Of a stretch of DNA of 11,278 nucleotides, positions 1 through 6,420 are shown piece by piece. The stretch's first letter is position 1; each line of letters begins with the position of its first letter. The position numbers and the translations under genes are program-made. This stretch comes from an uncultured Alphaproteobacteria bacterium. GTDB lineage: Bacteria; Pseudomonadota; Alphaproteobacteria; Rhodobacterales; Rhodobacteraceae. Under the pieces are notes generated by a model. The model was given only the letters and a program-made list of their open reading frames with translations. It was not told the DNA's origin and did not search any database. Where the stretch lies: positions 4,386 to 15,663 of the forward strand of contig CAKMZE010000028.1 of the NCBI GenBank assembly GCA_929200295.1. Reading direction: 5' to 3'.

Positions 1-335
1 ATCAAACGATCATCCAGCGCACCATAGCCTGGACCAACTGCCGCCTTAACCGGACTGATCATATCACCAATCACGTATTCAGGCGCATCATGCAACAATG
101 CAGCAAGCTGCCATTTCGCGGGTGCATTGGGGTTTTGCTGAGTGAAAATATCTGTGACGAGCAACGAATGCTCGGCTACAGAATAGGCAAAATCACCCTG
201 CGTCTGGCCATTCCAGCGCGCGACAAACGCAAGCCCATGGGCAATATCAGAAATTTCAATATCCATTGGTGTCGGGTCAAGCAGATCAAGCCTGCGCCCC
301 GACAACATGCGCTGCCATGCCCGCGGTTGTTTCAT
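1..335 (-). CDS. YfbR-like HD-domain phosphohydrolase, N-terminal part (cut by left edge)
   Basis: I translated this frame by hand; 111 codons are visible and the C-terminus lies beyond base 1. The protein opens MKQPRAWQRMLSGRRLDLLD and continues with a DIEISDIAHGLAFVARWNGQ-type segment. H56, H82-D83, E86 and D91 occupy the pattern of the E. coli YfbR 5'-deoxynucleotidase active site (LLHDAPE..IGDM.SPVK). The family removes phosphate from deoxynucleoside 5'-monophosphates in the cytoplasm and needs a divalent metal. The start codon at 333-335 is preceded by GGAG at a normal distance. The gene is divergent from ahcY, with 118 bp between the two starts. The last metal-binding Asp of the HD fold would lie off the window, so activity cannot be judged. 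Family assignment is firm; the exact nucleotide substrate is an inference. Confidence 0.85.
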   Translation of the reverse strand, partial: MKQPRAWQRMLSGRRLDLLDPTPMDIEISDIAHGLAFVARWNGQTQGDFAYSVAEHSLLVTDIFTQQNPNAPAKWQLAALLHDAPEYVIGDMISPVKAAVGPGYGALDDRL

Positions 336-453
336 GCGTGCTCCGCTCACTCCACCACTTCCCACGCGACCATACGCCTTGGTTTGAGACATTGTCGAGA
401 GTGAAGCGCTATGCTAACCGCACATACAACATCCATGTAAAGGACCCATCAAA
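336..453. promoter_or_regulatory. Divergent intergenic region between HD hydrolase and ahcY
   Basis: This 118-bp gap must hold the promoters of both flanking genes. Toward ahcY the best match I see is TTGAGA at 384-389 with TATGCT at 410-415, but the 20-bp spacer is long. Toward the HD gene, TTTACA on the minus strand (441-436) with TAGCAT 19 bp further on is equally weak. AAAGGA at 439-444 is a clear ribosome binding site for ahcY. I looked for a SAH riboswitch, which often precedes ahcY, and did not find its conserved core. Confidence 0.35.
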
Positions 454-1842
454 ATGGCCAACGATTATGTCGTCAAAGATATTAGCCTTGCTGATTTTGG
501 ACGCAAAGAGCTCGATATCGCTGAAACAGAGATGCCAGGACTGATGGCGCTGCGCGATGAGTTTGGCGCTTCAAAGCCGCTCAAAGGTGCGCGGATCGTG
601 GGCTCATTGCATATGACAATTCAAACGGCGGTTTTGATCGAAACGCTTGTTGCCTTAGGCGCAGATGTTCGCTGGGCATCATGCAACATTTTCTCAACCC
701 AAGATCACGCAGCCGCCGCGATCGCAGCGGGTGGCACACCTGTTTTTGCGATCAAGGGCCAATCTTTGGAAGAGCATTGGGATTATCTTGATCGCTCGTT
801 CATGTTCCCTGAGGGTGCGAATATGATTTTGGACGATGGCGGTGATGCGACGCTTTATGTCTTGCTTGGCGCGCGGATGGAAGCGGGCGAGGATGTGCTG
901 GCTGTCCCGACATCCGAAGAAGAGGCCGTGATCAAAGCGCAGATTCAAAAGCGTATGGCTGAAAGCCCCGGTTGGTTTGCAAAAACACGTGAGGCGATTC
1001 AAGGCATTTCAGAAGAGACAACAACAGGTGTGCACCGTCTTTATGAGCTGCAACGCGAAGGGCAGCTGCCTTTCCCTGCGATCAATGTGAATGACAGTGT
1101 CACCAAATCAAAGTTCGACAATAAATACGGCTGCAAAGAAAGCCTCGTTGATGGGATCCGCCGCGCGACAGATACGATGATGGCCGGTAAGGTCGCGGTT
1201 GTGATGGGCTACGGCGATGTGGGCAAAGGCTCTGCGGCATCCCTGAGCGGCGCGGGCGCACGCGTTAAGGTCACCGAAGTAGATCCGATTTGTGCACTGC
1301 AAGCGGCCATGGACGGGTTTGAGGTCGTGCTTTTAGAGGACGCGCTTGCCACCGCTGACATCTTTATCACCACAACCGGCAACAAGGACGTGATCCGTAT
1401 CGAGCATATGCGCGAAATGAAGGATATGGCGATTGTGGGCAACATTGGCCACTTTGATAATGAAATCCAAGTGGCCGCCCTGAAAAACCACAAATGGACC
1501 AATATCAAAGAGCAGGTTGATATGATCGAAATGCCAAATGGCAATCGGTTGATCCTGCTGTCTGAGGGGCGTCTGCTGAACCTTGGCAATGCAACAGGGC
1601 ACCCATCATTTGTGATGTCTGCCTCCTTTACCAATCAGGTGCTTGCACAGATTGAGCTTTGGACCAAAGGCGATGAATACCAGCCGGGCGTTTATATTTT
1701 GCCCAAGCATCTGGATGAAAAGGTCGCGATGCTGCATCTTGATCGCATTGGCGTGAAACTGTCAAAGCTGGACCCCGAGCAGGCCGCCTATATCGGCGTG
1801 AAACCCGAAGGGCCGTTTAAGCCAGAGCATTACCGCTATTAA
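454..1842 (+). CDS. ahcY: Adenosylhomocysteinase (S-adenosyl-L-homocysteine hydrolase)
   Basis: The enzyme reversibly splits S-adenosylhomocysteine into adenosine and homocysteine in the cytoplasm, using tightly bound NAD+. It removes the product that inhibits SAM-dependent methyltransferases and feeds the methionine cycle. The protein has 462 residues, the length of the bacterial form that carries an extra loop of about 40 residues compared with the animal enzyme. Visible landmarks are the SLHMT substrate segment with H53, the catalytic K218 and D222 in NDSVTKSKFDNKYG, the NAD-binding loop GYGDVGKGSA from residue 252, and the C-terminal tail PFKPEHYRY, whose K456 and Y460 reach into the NAD site of the neighbouring subunit. 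The start ATG has AAAGGA nine bases upstream. The stop codon is followed immediately by a hairpin and then by the extensin-family gene in the same frame. No key residue is missing. Confidence 0.98.
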   Translation: MANDYVVKDISLADFGRKELDIAETEMPGLMALRDEFGASKPLKGARIVGSLHMTIQTAVLIETLVALGADVRWASCNIFSTQDHAAAAIAAGGTPVFAIKGQSLEEHWDYLDRSFMFPEGANMILDDGGDATLYVLLGARMEAGEDVLAVPTSEEEAVIKAQIQKRMAESPGWFAKTREAIQGISEETTTGVHRLYELQREGQLPFPAINVNDSVTKSKFDNKYGCKESLVDGIRRATDTMMAGKVAVVMGYGDVGKGSAASLSGAGARVKVTEVDPICALQAAMDGFEVVLLEDALATADIFITTTGNKDVIRIEHMREMKDMAIVGNIGHFDNEIQVAALKNHKWTNIKEQVDMIEMPNGNRLILLSEGRLLNLGNATGHPSFVMSASFTNQVLAQIELWTKGDEYQPGVYILPKHLDEKVAMLHLDRIGVKLSKLDPEQAAYIGVKPEGPFKPEHYRY

Positions 1843-1844
1843 GG

Positions 1845-1867
1845 GGGGTGGGTTAAAATCCCACCCT
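1845..1867 (+). repeat. GGGTGGG...CCCACCC hairpin after ahcY, possible terminator or dispersed repeat
   Basis: Three bases after the ahcY stop, GGGTGGG (1846-1852) pairs perfectly with CCCACCC (1860-1866) around a 7-nt AT-rich loop, and a G-T pair (1845/1867) extends the stem. There is no run of T after the stem, so it is a poor intrinsic terminator. It may instead protect the ahcY transcript 3' end or belong to a short palindromic repeat family. It also lies just ahead of the likely start of the next gene. Confidence 0.5.
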
Positions 1868-1875
1868 ACAGTCAA

Positions 1876-2595
1876 CTGAAACGTATCATAAAATTTGCCA
1901 GCGCGCTCCTGATTGGCAGCTTTTTCTTTGTCACAGTGATCGGTGTTGCCGCTGTGTTTTTGCCGCAAAGTCCGCTGCCAGCGGAGTGGAACCCAAGGGT
2001 GCCATTGAAGGTGTCGCATGGGTTATCACCATTGACCACATGGAAACTGCGGCAGGCGTCATCTGATACAGAAAGCTGCATGGCCGCGCTGGATGGCGCT
2101 GCCGCGTTTGAGCGCCTTACAGATATGACGCACACAGATGCCTGCCATATCACCGGGCGCATCACGCTGATGTCGGTCGCAGATGCGCACATCGCACCAC
2201 TTGAAACCCGCTGCGCAACCGCGCTGCGTTTGGCGATGTGGGCGCATCATGATTTGCGTCCCCTCGCACAAGACATTATGCATACGGATCTCGCCCAGAT
2301 CGATCACATTGGCAGTTATAATTGCCGCCAAATGCGCACCCTCTCAGGGACAAACGAGAGATGGAGCACCCATGCCACGGCAGATGCTATCGATATCGCA
2401 GGGTTTCGTTTTGCGGATGGCACAAAGCTGCGTTTAATCAACGATTGGACAAAGGACACACCGGGTGCGTCCTTTCTCAAATCCGCGCGTAACAGTGCGT
2501 GCACATGGTTTCCATTGACACTGTCGCCTGCGTATAATGCTTTGCACGCAGACCATTTCCATTTACAAAATACAGGATGGGGGCTTTGTCGCTGA
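1876..2595 (+). CDS. Extensin-family (extensin-like C-terminal domain) exported protein
   Basis: The protein belongs to the extensin-like C family of proteobacteria, envelope proteins with a fold related to M15/VanY-type zinc peptidases; the substrate is not established. The core signatures are STHATADAIDIAGFRFADG and NALHADHFHL. Counted from the start used here, H166, D173, H224, D226, H227 and H229 are candidate zinc or catalytic residues. Six cysteines (68, 90, 113, 150, 199, 238) would suit disulfides outside the cytoplasm. The first ordinary start codon is GTG at 1936, but it would cut a membrane anchor in half. The frame is open back to the ahcY stop and reads KRIIKFASALLIGSFFFVTV before that GTG, so I place the start at CTG 1876, giving 239 residues. 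No ribosome binding site precedes this CTG, so the start is uncertain. It may be translated by coupling to ahcY. The family is clear, the biological role unknown. Confidence 0.85.
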   Translation: MKRIIKFASALLIGSFFFVTVIGVAAVFLPQSPLPAEWNPRVPLKVSHGLSPLTTWKLRQASSDTESCMAALDGAAAFERLTDMTHTDACHITGRITLMSVADAHIAPLETRCATALRLAMWAHHDLRPLAQDIMHTDLAQIDHIGSYNCRQMRTLSGTNERWSTHATADAIDIAGFRFADGTKLRLINDWTKDTPGASFLKSARNSACTWFPLTLSPAYNALHADHFHLQNTGWGLCR

Positions 2596-2645
2596 TCAAG
2601 ACTGCGGGTTTTTCCCCTATGATTTTCCTTTACGCAGCGCATGAA

Positions 2646-2712
2646 GTCACATTACGCTTATGACAACGTCGCAGGGATGTGACGATTCATATGGTCAAAT
2701 GGCCATTCACAT
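2646..2712 (+). promoter_or_regulatory. Three TCACAT/ATGTGA hexamers at 30-nt pitch in the DUF2853 leader
   Basis: TCACAT (2647-2652), ATGTGA (2677-2682) and TCACAT (2707-2712) are evenly spaced, with starts 30 nt apart. The first two extend to a perfect 7-bp inverted repeat (GTCACAT/ATGTGAC). The last two enclose a second stem, ATGGTC (2691-2696) with GGCCAT (2701-2706) around AAAT. In RNA the middle copy could pair with either partner, giving two mutually exclusive hairpins just before the ribosome binding site (GGGGA, 2721-2725). In DNA they could be half-sites for a regulator. TATAAC at 2712-2717 is too close to the start to be a convincing -10 box. Confidence 0.35.
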
Positions 2713-2731
2713 ATAACTTTGGGGACCGATT

Positions 2732-3073
2732 ATGGGTAAAAGAGACGAGTGGATTGCAAAATACGCTGATGATCTACAAAACAAATGCGGGATGACGCCA
2801 GATATGGCCCTTCTGACGAAGGTGACAATCGGCTGTGGCCCATCTATCTATAATGCAGATGCATCAACTGTTGCCGGCTCTCAGCCATCCGAGCTTGAGA
2901 CCGTCAAAAACAACTTTTTGATCAAAAAGCTAGGTCTGAGCGATGGACCTGAGCTGATGGATGCGATCAATTCTGTGATTGAGACATATGGTCGTTCAGA
3001 GCGGAACAAATACCGCGCTGTTGTCTATTACATGCTCACAAAGCACTTCGGCAAAGAAGCCGTTTACAGCTAA
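2732..3073 (+). CDS. DUF2853 family protein
   Basis: This is a small, soluble, mostly helical cytoplasmic protein of 113 residues with no signal peptide or membrane segment. It matches the DUF2853 family, which is common in Rhodobacterales and some Bacteroidetes and has no assigned function. Family-like features are the N-terminal MGKRDEWIAKYADDLQNKCG segment, a central FLIKKLGL motif near residue 62, and a conserved C-terminal helix RNKYRAVVYYMLTKHF at about 91-106. Two cysteines (19 and 35) are present but not in a recognisable metal-binding pattern. The ATG has GGGGA seven bases upstream. The gene stands alone: 136 bp separate it from the extensin gene, the leader has an unusual repeat pattern, and a strong terminator follows directly. 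It is therefore probably its own transcription unit. Confidence 0.85.
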   Translation: MGKRDEWIAKYADDLQNKCGMTPDMALLTKVTIGCGPSIYNADASTVAGSQPSELETVKNNFLIKKLGLSDGPELMDAINSVIETYGRSERNKYRAVVYYMLTKHFGKEAVYS

Positions 3074-3085
3074 ACATCATCTCAT

Positions 3086-3119
3086 AAAAAACGCCCGCAG
3101 GATTTGCGGGCGTTTTTTT
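3086..3119. terminator. Strong bidirectional rho-independent terminator
   Basis: ACGCCCGCA (3091-3099) pairs perfectly with TGCGGGCGT (3105-3113) around a 5-nt loop. Seven T follow on the plus strand and five A precede the stem, so it works in both directions. It ends the DUF2853 transcript from the left and the DUF1761 transcript from the right. Confidence 0.93.
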
Positions 3120-3136
3120 ATTGCGCTACTGCCGCA

Positions 3137-3532
3137 TTAAAACAGCGTCAGCACAAACCCCATCACAGCACAGCCAAAGGCCGCATAACCGCCATTGATC
3201 AACGGTAGTGTCCAGGGCTTGCCTTCATAGCCTGCGTTGATGAACATCCACGGAGTGATGAAAAACGCCCCCACACCAAAGCCTGAGACCAACCCCTTGC
3301 TTGCTGTATCAATACCGGCCGCTGCGAAATTATGGCGCATCATGCCTGCAACAATAATGATCATCACGAATGCAACGATATAGGGCATTGGGTTATTGCC
3401 ATCGGCTGGTTGACCGTCCTCGCCGACCTCAACACCTGACGCGGCCATCCACGGCTTTGCCAGCAACATGTAATACCCCGCGCCAAAGGCAAACGTCGCA
3501 ATCGCCGCAGCGATGACTGATAGAAATTCCAT
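3137..3532 (-). CDS. DUF1761 domain-containing membrane protein
   Basis: The 131-residue protein is strongly hydrophobic, with four predicted membrane helices at about 4-24, 49-67, 78-99 and 109-130. A polar, acidic loop (about 32-48, GVEVGEDGQPADGNN) lies between helices 1 and 2. The pattern GAGYYMLLAKPWM at the end of helix 1 and the FITPWMFINAGYEGKPW region fit the DUF1761 family of inner-membrane proteins, whose function is unknown. The start ATG has AGGAGAGGG just upstream, a strong ribosome binding site. The gene is convergent with DUF2853 and shares its terminator. It lies 71 bp downstream of the EVE gene on the same strand, so it could be the last gene of the tsaD operon or have its own promoter in that gap. 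Confidence 0.85.
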   Translation of the reverse strand: MEFLSVIAAAIATFAFGAGYYMLLAKPWMAASGVEVGEDGQPADGNNPMPYIVAFVMIIIVAGMMRHNFAAAGIDTASKGLVSGFGVGAFFITPWMFINAGYEGKPWTLPLINGGYAAFGCAVMGFVLTLF

Positions 3533-3603
3533 TTTCCCTCTCCTATTAGAATGACCTTATCACGGTCTCTGAGGGTATAATGGGCATATTTTTGGAAAAT
3601 CGC

Positions 3604-4023
3604 CTAGGGGTTAGTGTCACCCAATGCGCAAACGATCTGCCATTCTTGTGCCGTGACGGGCTGCACTGACAGGCGGGCGCTTTTGACAAGCGCCATCATC
3701 GCGAGGCGTGCGTCACCCTTAATCTGCTGAAGTGACACTGGTTTTTCAAAGGGGCGCCGCGCCCTGACATCAACACAGTCCCATCGGGGATCATCCGTTG
3801 TGCTATCGGGATGCGCTTCGGCGCAGATCTCAACAATGCCGACAATTTCAAGCCCGGAACGGGAATGATAGAAAAACCCAAGATCACCCATCGCCATGGC
3901 GCGCATGTTATTGCGTGCTTGGTAATTGCGCACGCCGTCCCATTCCTCGCCCTTGTCGCCTTTTGCAATCAGGTCATCCCAGCCGAAAACATCTGGTTCT
4001 GATTTGAATAACCAATAGGCCAT
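3604..4023 (-). CDS. EVE domain-containing protein (THYN1-like, PUA-related fold)
   Basis: The protein is almost entirely one EVE domain, a PUA-like fold that binds modified bases in nucleic acids; the cellular target of the stand-alone bacterial form is not known. From the chosen start (139 residues) the signatures are YWLFKSEP at 3-10, WDGVRNYQARN at 28-38, FFYHS at 50-54, WDCVDV at 81-86 and LVKSARLSVQPV at 112-123. An open frame continues seven codons further upstream, but homologues begin with M.YWLFKSEP, and the ATG at 4023-4021 shares its A with the TAA stop of the YciI-like gene (TAATG), a standard coupling junction. The gene is last in the tsaD-gpsA-yciI chain, and its stop is TAG. 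The only evidence for a role in tRNA or DNA modification is the fold and the neighbouring tsaD. Confidence 0.92.
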   Translation of the reverse strand: MAYWLFKSEPDVFGWDDLIAKGDKGEEWDGVRNYQARNNMRAMAMGDLGFFYHSRSGLEIVGIVEICAEAHPDSTTDDPRWDCVDVRARRPFEKPVSLQQIKGDARLAMMALVKSARLSVQPVTAQEWQIVCALGDTNP

Positions 4024-4295
4024 TAGCCGATCACCTTTTTCCACTCCTGCAAGGTCACAGACTGAAACAACCCGGCTTTTGCATATGGATCATTTGCAGC
4101 CCAGCCTTCTGCTGCGGCCATGTCTGCCACATCCAAGATGATCAGCGAGCCGCACATTGCCCCATCTTGATCCAGAAAAGGGCCTGCCATTTCGACCACG
4201 CCTGTGTCTTTGATATACGCCAAATGCGCGTCACGGTTATCAAGTCTGATTTGCAAAGCACCGGCTTTATCTTGGGTCATCAGGGCAATTCGCAT
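4023..4295 (-). CDS. YciI family protein
   Basis: This 90-residue cytoplasmic protein has the dimeric ferredoxin-like YCII fold. H24 in RDAHLAY, the AGPFLDQDGAMCGSL block at about 37-51 and the DPYAKAGLF block near 69-77 are the family signatures. The His and the Asp of DPYA lie in the presumed active pocket. YciI-like domains occur in dehalogenases and in many proteins of unknown reaction, so no substrate can be assigned. Its ATG is separated by a single base from the gpsA stop (TAACATG) and its stop overlaps the EVE start by one base, so translation is almost certainly coupled to both neighbours. The order gpsA - YciI - EVE suggests a housekeeping accessory rather than a mobile gene. Confidence 0.9.
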   Translation of the reverse strand: MRIALMTQDKAGALQIRLDNRDAHLAYIKDTGVVEMAGPFLDQDGAMCGSLIILDVADMAAAEGWAANDPYAKAGLFQSVTLQEWKKVIG

Positions 4296-4296
4296 G

Positions 4297-5253
4297 TTAT
4301 TCTTCCTTTAAGGGGCGCGATAAAAGCGCATCTAAGACCTGCGCCACCGTTGTTGTGTGTCCGACCAACGCAGCAATCGCTGTACAGATTGGCATGTCGA
4401 TCTTTTCTTGTACAGCCAGCGCTGTGACTGCTTTTGCCGTTGCTGCCCCCTCGACTGTTATGGCGGGGTCAAAGGGGGTCTCAGACCCCAATGCCAAACC
4501 AAAGCGCATATTGCGCGATTGTTCTGACGTGCAGGTGAGCACGAGATCGCCAAAGCCTGATAAGCCCGCAAGCGTCGCCTCTTGCGCCCCTAAATGCTGG
4601 GCAAAGCGCTGCATTTCCGCAAATCCACGGGTCATCAAAGCCGCGCGCGCGCTTTCCCCGAGCCCCGCGCCAATCGCGACGCCGCAAGCAATCGCCATAA
4701 CGTTTTTAAGTGCACCGCCAAGCTCTGCACCAATTGGATCATCGCTGCGGTAAATCCGCAAGCTGGGGGTGGAAAGACACGCTTGCACGTGATCAATCTG
4801 TGCGGCACTGGCCAGCGTCAGCGCTGTTGGCAGCCCCCTGGCGATATCCGCCGCAAAGCTTGGCCCGGTCAAAATCGCAGCCTGCGACTGTGGCATCGCC
4901 TGTGAAATGGTGCTCACAGGGCCTGTCATCGTCGCAAGATCAATACCCTTACAAGCCGCAATCAGGGTTTTGCCACGCAAGATATCAGAATGATCTGCCA
5001 AAAACCCACGTAACGTTTGCGCAGGCAGTGCGAGCACAATCAATTCAGCAGCAAATGCCACATCAATCTCTGAGACGATCTTTAATGTTTCACTCAACGT
5101 GACCCCCGGCAAACGGGGATTGGAGCGTGCAGCTATCATTGCCTCTATCTTTGACGGGTCACGCCCCCAAAGGGTTACATCACGCCCATCATGCGCCCAG
5201 ACATGCGCCAATGCGGTGCCAAAAGCCCCCGCGCCGATCACAGCGATCTTCAT
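4297..5253 (-). CDS. gpsA: NAD(P)H-dependent glycerol-3-phosphate dehydrogenase
   Basis: The enzyme reduces dihydroxyacetone phosphate to sn-glycerol 3-phosphate with NAD(P)H in the cytoplasm, supplying the backbone for membrane phospholipids. The protein has 318 residues, normal for GpsA. The Rossmann nucleotide-binding loop GAGAFGTALA is at 7-16, CKG with K102 lies by the cofactor, and GPSFA is at 130-134. The catalytic lysine is K183 in GGALKNVMAIACG. The C-terminal substrate domain has GESARAALMTRG (199-210), GFGDLVLTC (233-241) and the RNMRFG segment (247-252). The start ATG overlaps the tsaD stop by four bases (ATGA), indicating translational coupling in one operon. Linkage of tsaD and gpsA is common in alphaproteobacteria. 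Nothing appears damaged. Confidence 0.97.
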   Translation of the reverse strand: MKIAVIGAGAFGTALAHVWAHDGRDVTLWGRDPSKIEAMIAARSNPRLPGVTLSETLKIVSEIDVAFAAELIVLALPAQTLRGFLADHSDILRGKTLIAACKGIDLATMTGPVSTISQAMPQSQAAILTGPSFAADIARGLPTALTLASAAQIDHVQACLSTPSLRIYRSDDPIGAELGGALKNVMAIACGVAIGAGLGESARAALMTRGFAEMQRFAQHLGAQEATLAGLSGFGDLVLTCTSEQSRNMRFGLALGSETPFDPAITVEGAATAKAVTALAVQEKIDMPICTAIAALVGHTTTVAQVLDALLSRPLKEE

Positions 5254-6329
5254 GCTTTCGCCCCTTTTTTACCAGAACCGATGAGCGGCGCTGCGTTTTG
5301 ATCCAACGGCCACCGCGGACGTGCTGAAAGATGCAGGTCATCTACTTGCCCGGCTTCTAACCGCAATAAACCCGCATAGGCGATCATCGCCGCATTATCC
5401 GTACAAAGCGCCAAAGGTGGGGCCACAAATTGCACATCCATCGTTTCGCAAAGCTGCATCAACCGGTTGCGAATGGCCTGATTTGCGGCTACCCCACCTG
5501 CCACGGCAAGTACCGGGGTGCTTGGCGCATCCGCCATATATACCGTCAAAGCCCTACGTGTTTTTTCCGCCAGAATATCCGTAACAGCCAGCTGAAACCC
5601 CGCACACAGATCCGCCTGATCCTGCGGGGTTAAACCCGATTTTTCTGCAACCACCGCATCCCGCGCGCGCAGCATTGCGGTTTTCAGACCAGAGAACGAC
5701 ATATCGCAGCCCGGCTGTTTTAACATAGGACGCGGCAGATCAAACTGGGCCGCATTGCCCGTTTTTGCGGCCACCTCTACCGATGGGCCGCCGGGTTGTG
5801 GCAGCCCGAGAATGCGCGCGGTTTTGTCAAACGCCTCGCCCGGGGCATCATCAATCGTACCGCCCAAACGCGTAAAATCATCGAACCCGCGGACAATCAA
5901 AAACTGGCAATGGCCGCCCGACACAAGAAGCATCAGATAGGGGAAATCCACCGCATCTGTTAAACATGGGGTCAACGCATGGCCTGCCAAGTGGTTCACG
6001 CCGATCAAAGGTATACCCGTCGCCGCAGCGATGCCTTTGGCACACATCACGCCTGACACAACACCGCCAATCAGCCCCGGCCCAGCTGTCACAGCGATCC
6101 CATCCACATCAGCAAGCGTTACACCCGCGCTCTCTAACGCTTCGGCGACACATAAATCCAGCTTTTCCGCATGGGCCCGCGCCGCGATTTCGGGCACAAC
6201 CCCACCATAAGCCGCATGCAGGCTGGTTTGCCCATAAACCACAGAGGCCAAGACCTGACGATCACGCACAATAGCGGCGGCTGTGTCATCACAGCTGCTC
6301 TCAATCCCAAGGATCGTCAATGACGTCAT
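5250..6329 (-). CDS. tsaD: tRNA N6-adenosine threonylcarbamoyltransferase TsaD
   Basis: TsaD transfers the threonylcarbamoyl group from TC-AMP to A37 of ANN-decoding tRNAs, forming t6A together with TsaB and TsaE. It is a cytoplasmic ASKHA/Kae1-family protein. From the chosen start (359 residues) the landmarks are ILGIESSCDDTAAAIV at 6-21, the iron-binding HLAGH at 113-117, VSGGH at 136-140, GGTIDDAPGEAFDK at 156-169, AGGVAAN at 277-283 and CTDNAAM at 309-315, with D311 the third metal ligand. The frame is open 13 codons further upstream, but homologues begin at M-x-x-L-T-ILGIESSCDDT. The -35 box candidate also lies so close that the upstream starts would be at or before the transcript start. 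It is the first gene of the four-gene operon and is divergent from hemD. TsaB and TsaE are not in this window. Confidence 0.97.
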   Translation of the reverse strand: MTSLTILGIESSCDDTAAAIVRDRQVLASVVYGQTSLHAAYGGVVPEIAARAHAEKLDLCVAEALESAGVTLADVDGIAVTAGPGLIGGVVSGVMCAKGIAAATGIPLIGVNHLAGHALTPCLTDAVDFPYLMLLVSGGHCQFLIVRGFDDFTRLGGTIDDAPGEAFDKTARILGLPQPGGPSVEVAAKTGNAAQFDLPRPMLKQPGCDMSFSGLKTAMLRARDAVVAEKSGLTPQDQADLCAGFQLAVTDILAEKTRRALTVYMADAPSTPVLAVAGGVAANQAIRNRLMQLCETMDVQFVAPPLALCTDNAAMIAYAGLLRLEAGQVDDLHLSARPRWPLDQNAAPLIGSGKKGAKA

Positions 6330-6354
6330 TATACTGCCTGTTGCGTGTTTGCCC

Positions 6355-6383
6355 ATGGCAGGTAACATTGTCGTTTATGTCAA
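6355..6383 (-). promoter_or_regulatory. Candidate sigma70-type promoter for the tsaD operon
   Basis: On the minus strand a perfect -35 box TTGACA (6383-6378) is followed after 17 bp by TGCCAT (6360-6355), a weak -10 box. Transcription would begin near 6348, about 20 nt before the tsaD start, with AGGCA as a weak ribosome binding site. The perfect -35 and spacing are in favour; the poor -10 is the main doubt. Confidence 0.45.
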
Positions 6384-6393
6384 ACAAGTGACA
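6378..6393. promoter_or_regulatory. Dyad TGTCA-N6-TGACA between tsaD and hemD
   Basis: TGTCA (6378-6382) and TGACA (6389-6393) form a perfect 5-bp inverted repeat with a 6-bp spacer, the geometry of Crp/Fnr-family operators. It overlaps the candidate tsaD -35 box and lies 28 bp before the hemD start codon. A bound regulator could therefore affect both genes. The match is to a general geometry only; the arms are neither the usual FNR (TTGAT) nor CRP (TGTGA) half-sites. Confidence 0.3.
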
Positions 6394-6420
6394 GGCCACC
6401 GCAAAGGACCCGCATTCCAC

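Noticed and set aside
90..404. Open frame on the plus strand at the left end
   Set aside because: It is antisense to the HD-domain phosphohydrolase, whose motifs are clear on the minus strand.
336..453. Possible SAH riboswitch upstream of ahcY
   Set aside because: The conserved core and pairing elements of the SAH riboswitch are not present, and the leader left after any plausible promoter is too short for it.
2678..2711. TGTGA...TCACA as a CRP site before DUF2853
   Set aside because: The arms are 24 bp apart, not 6, so a single CRP dimer could not bind both.
6283..6420. N-terminal extension of hemD overlapping the start of tsaD
   Set aside because: The extra 46 residues do not resemble HemD, overlap coding sequence of the divergent gene and lack a ribosome binding site.
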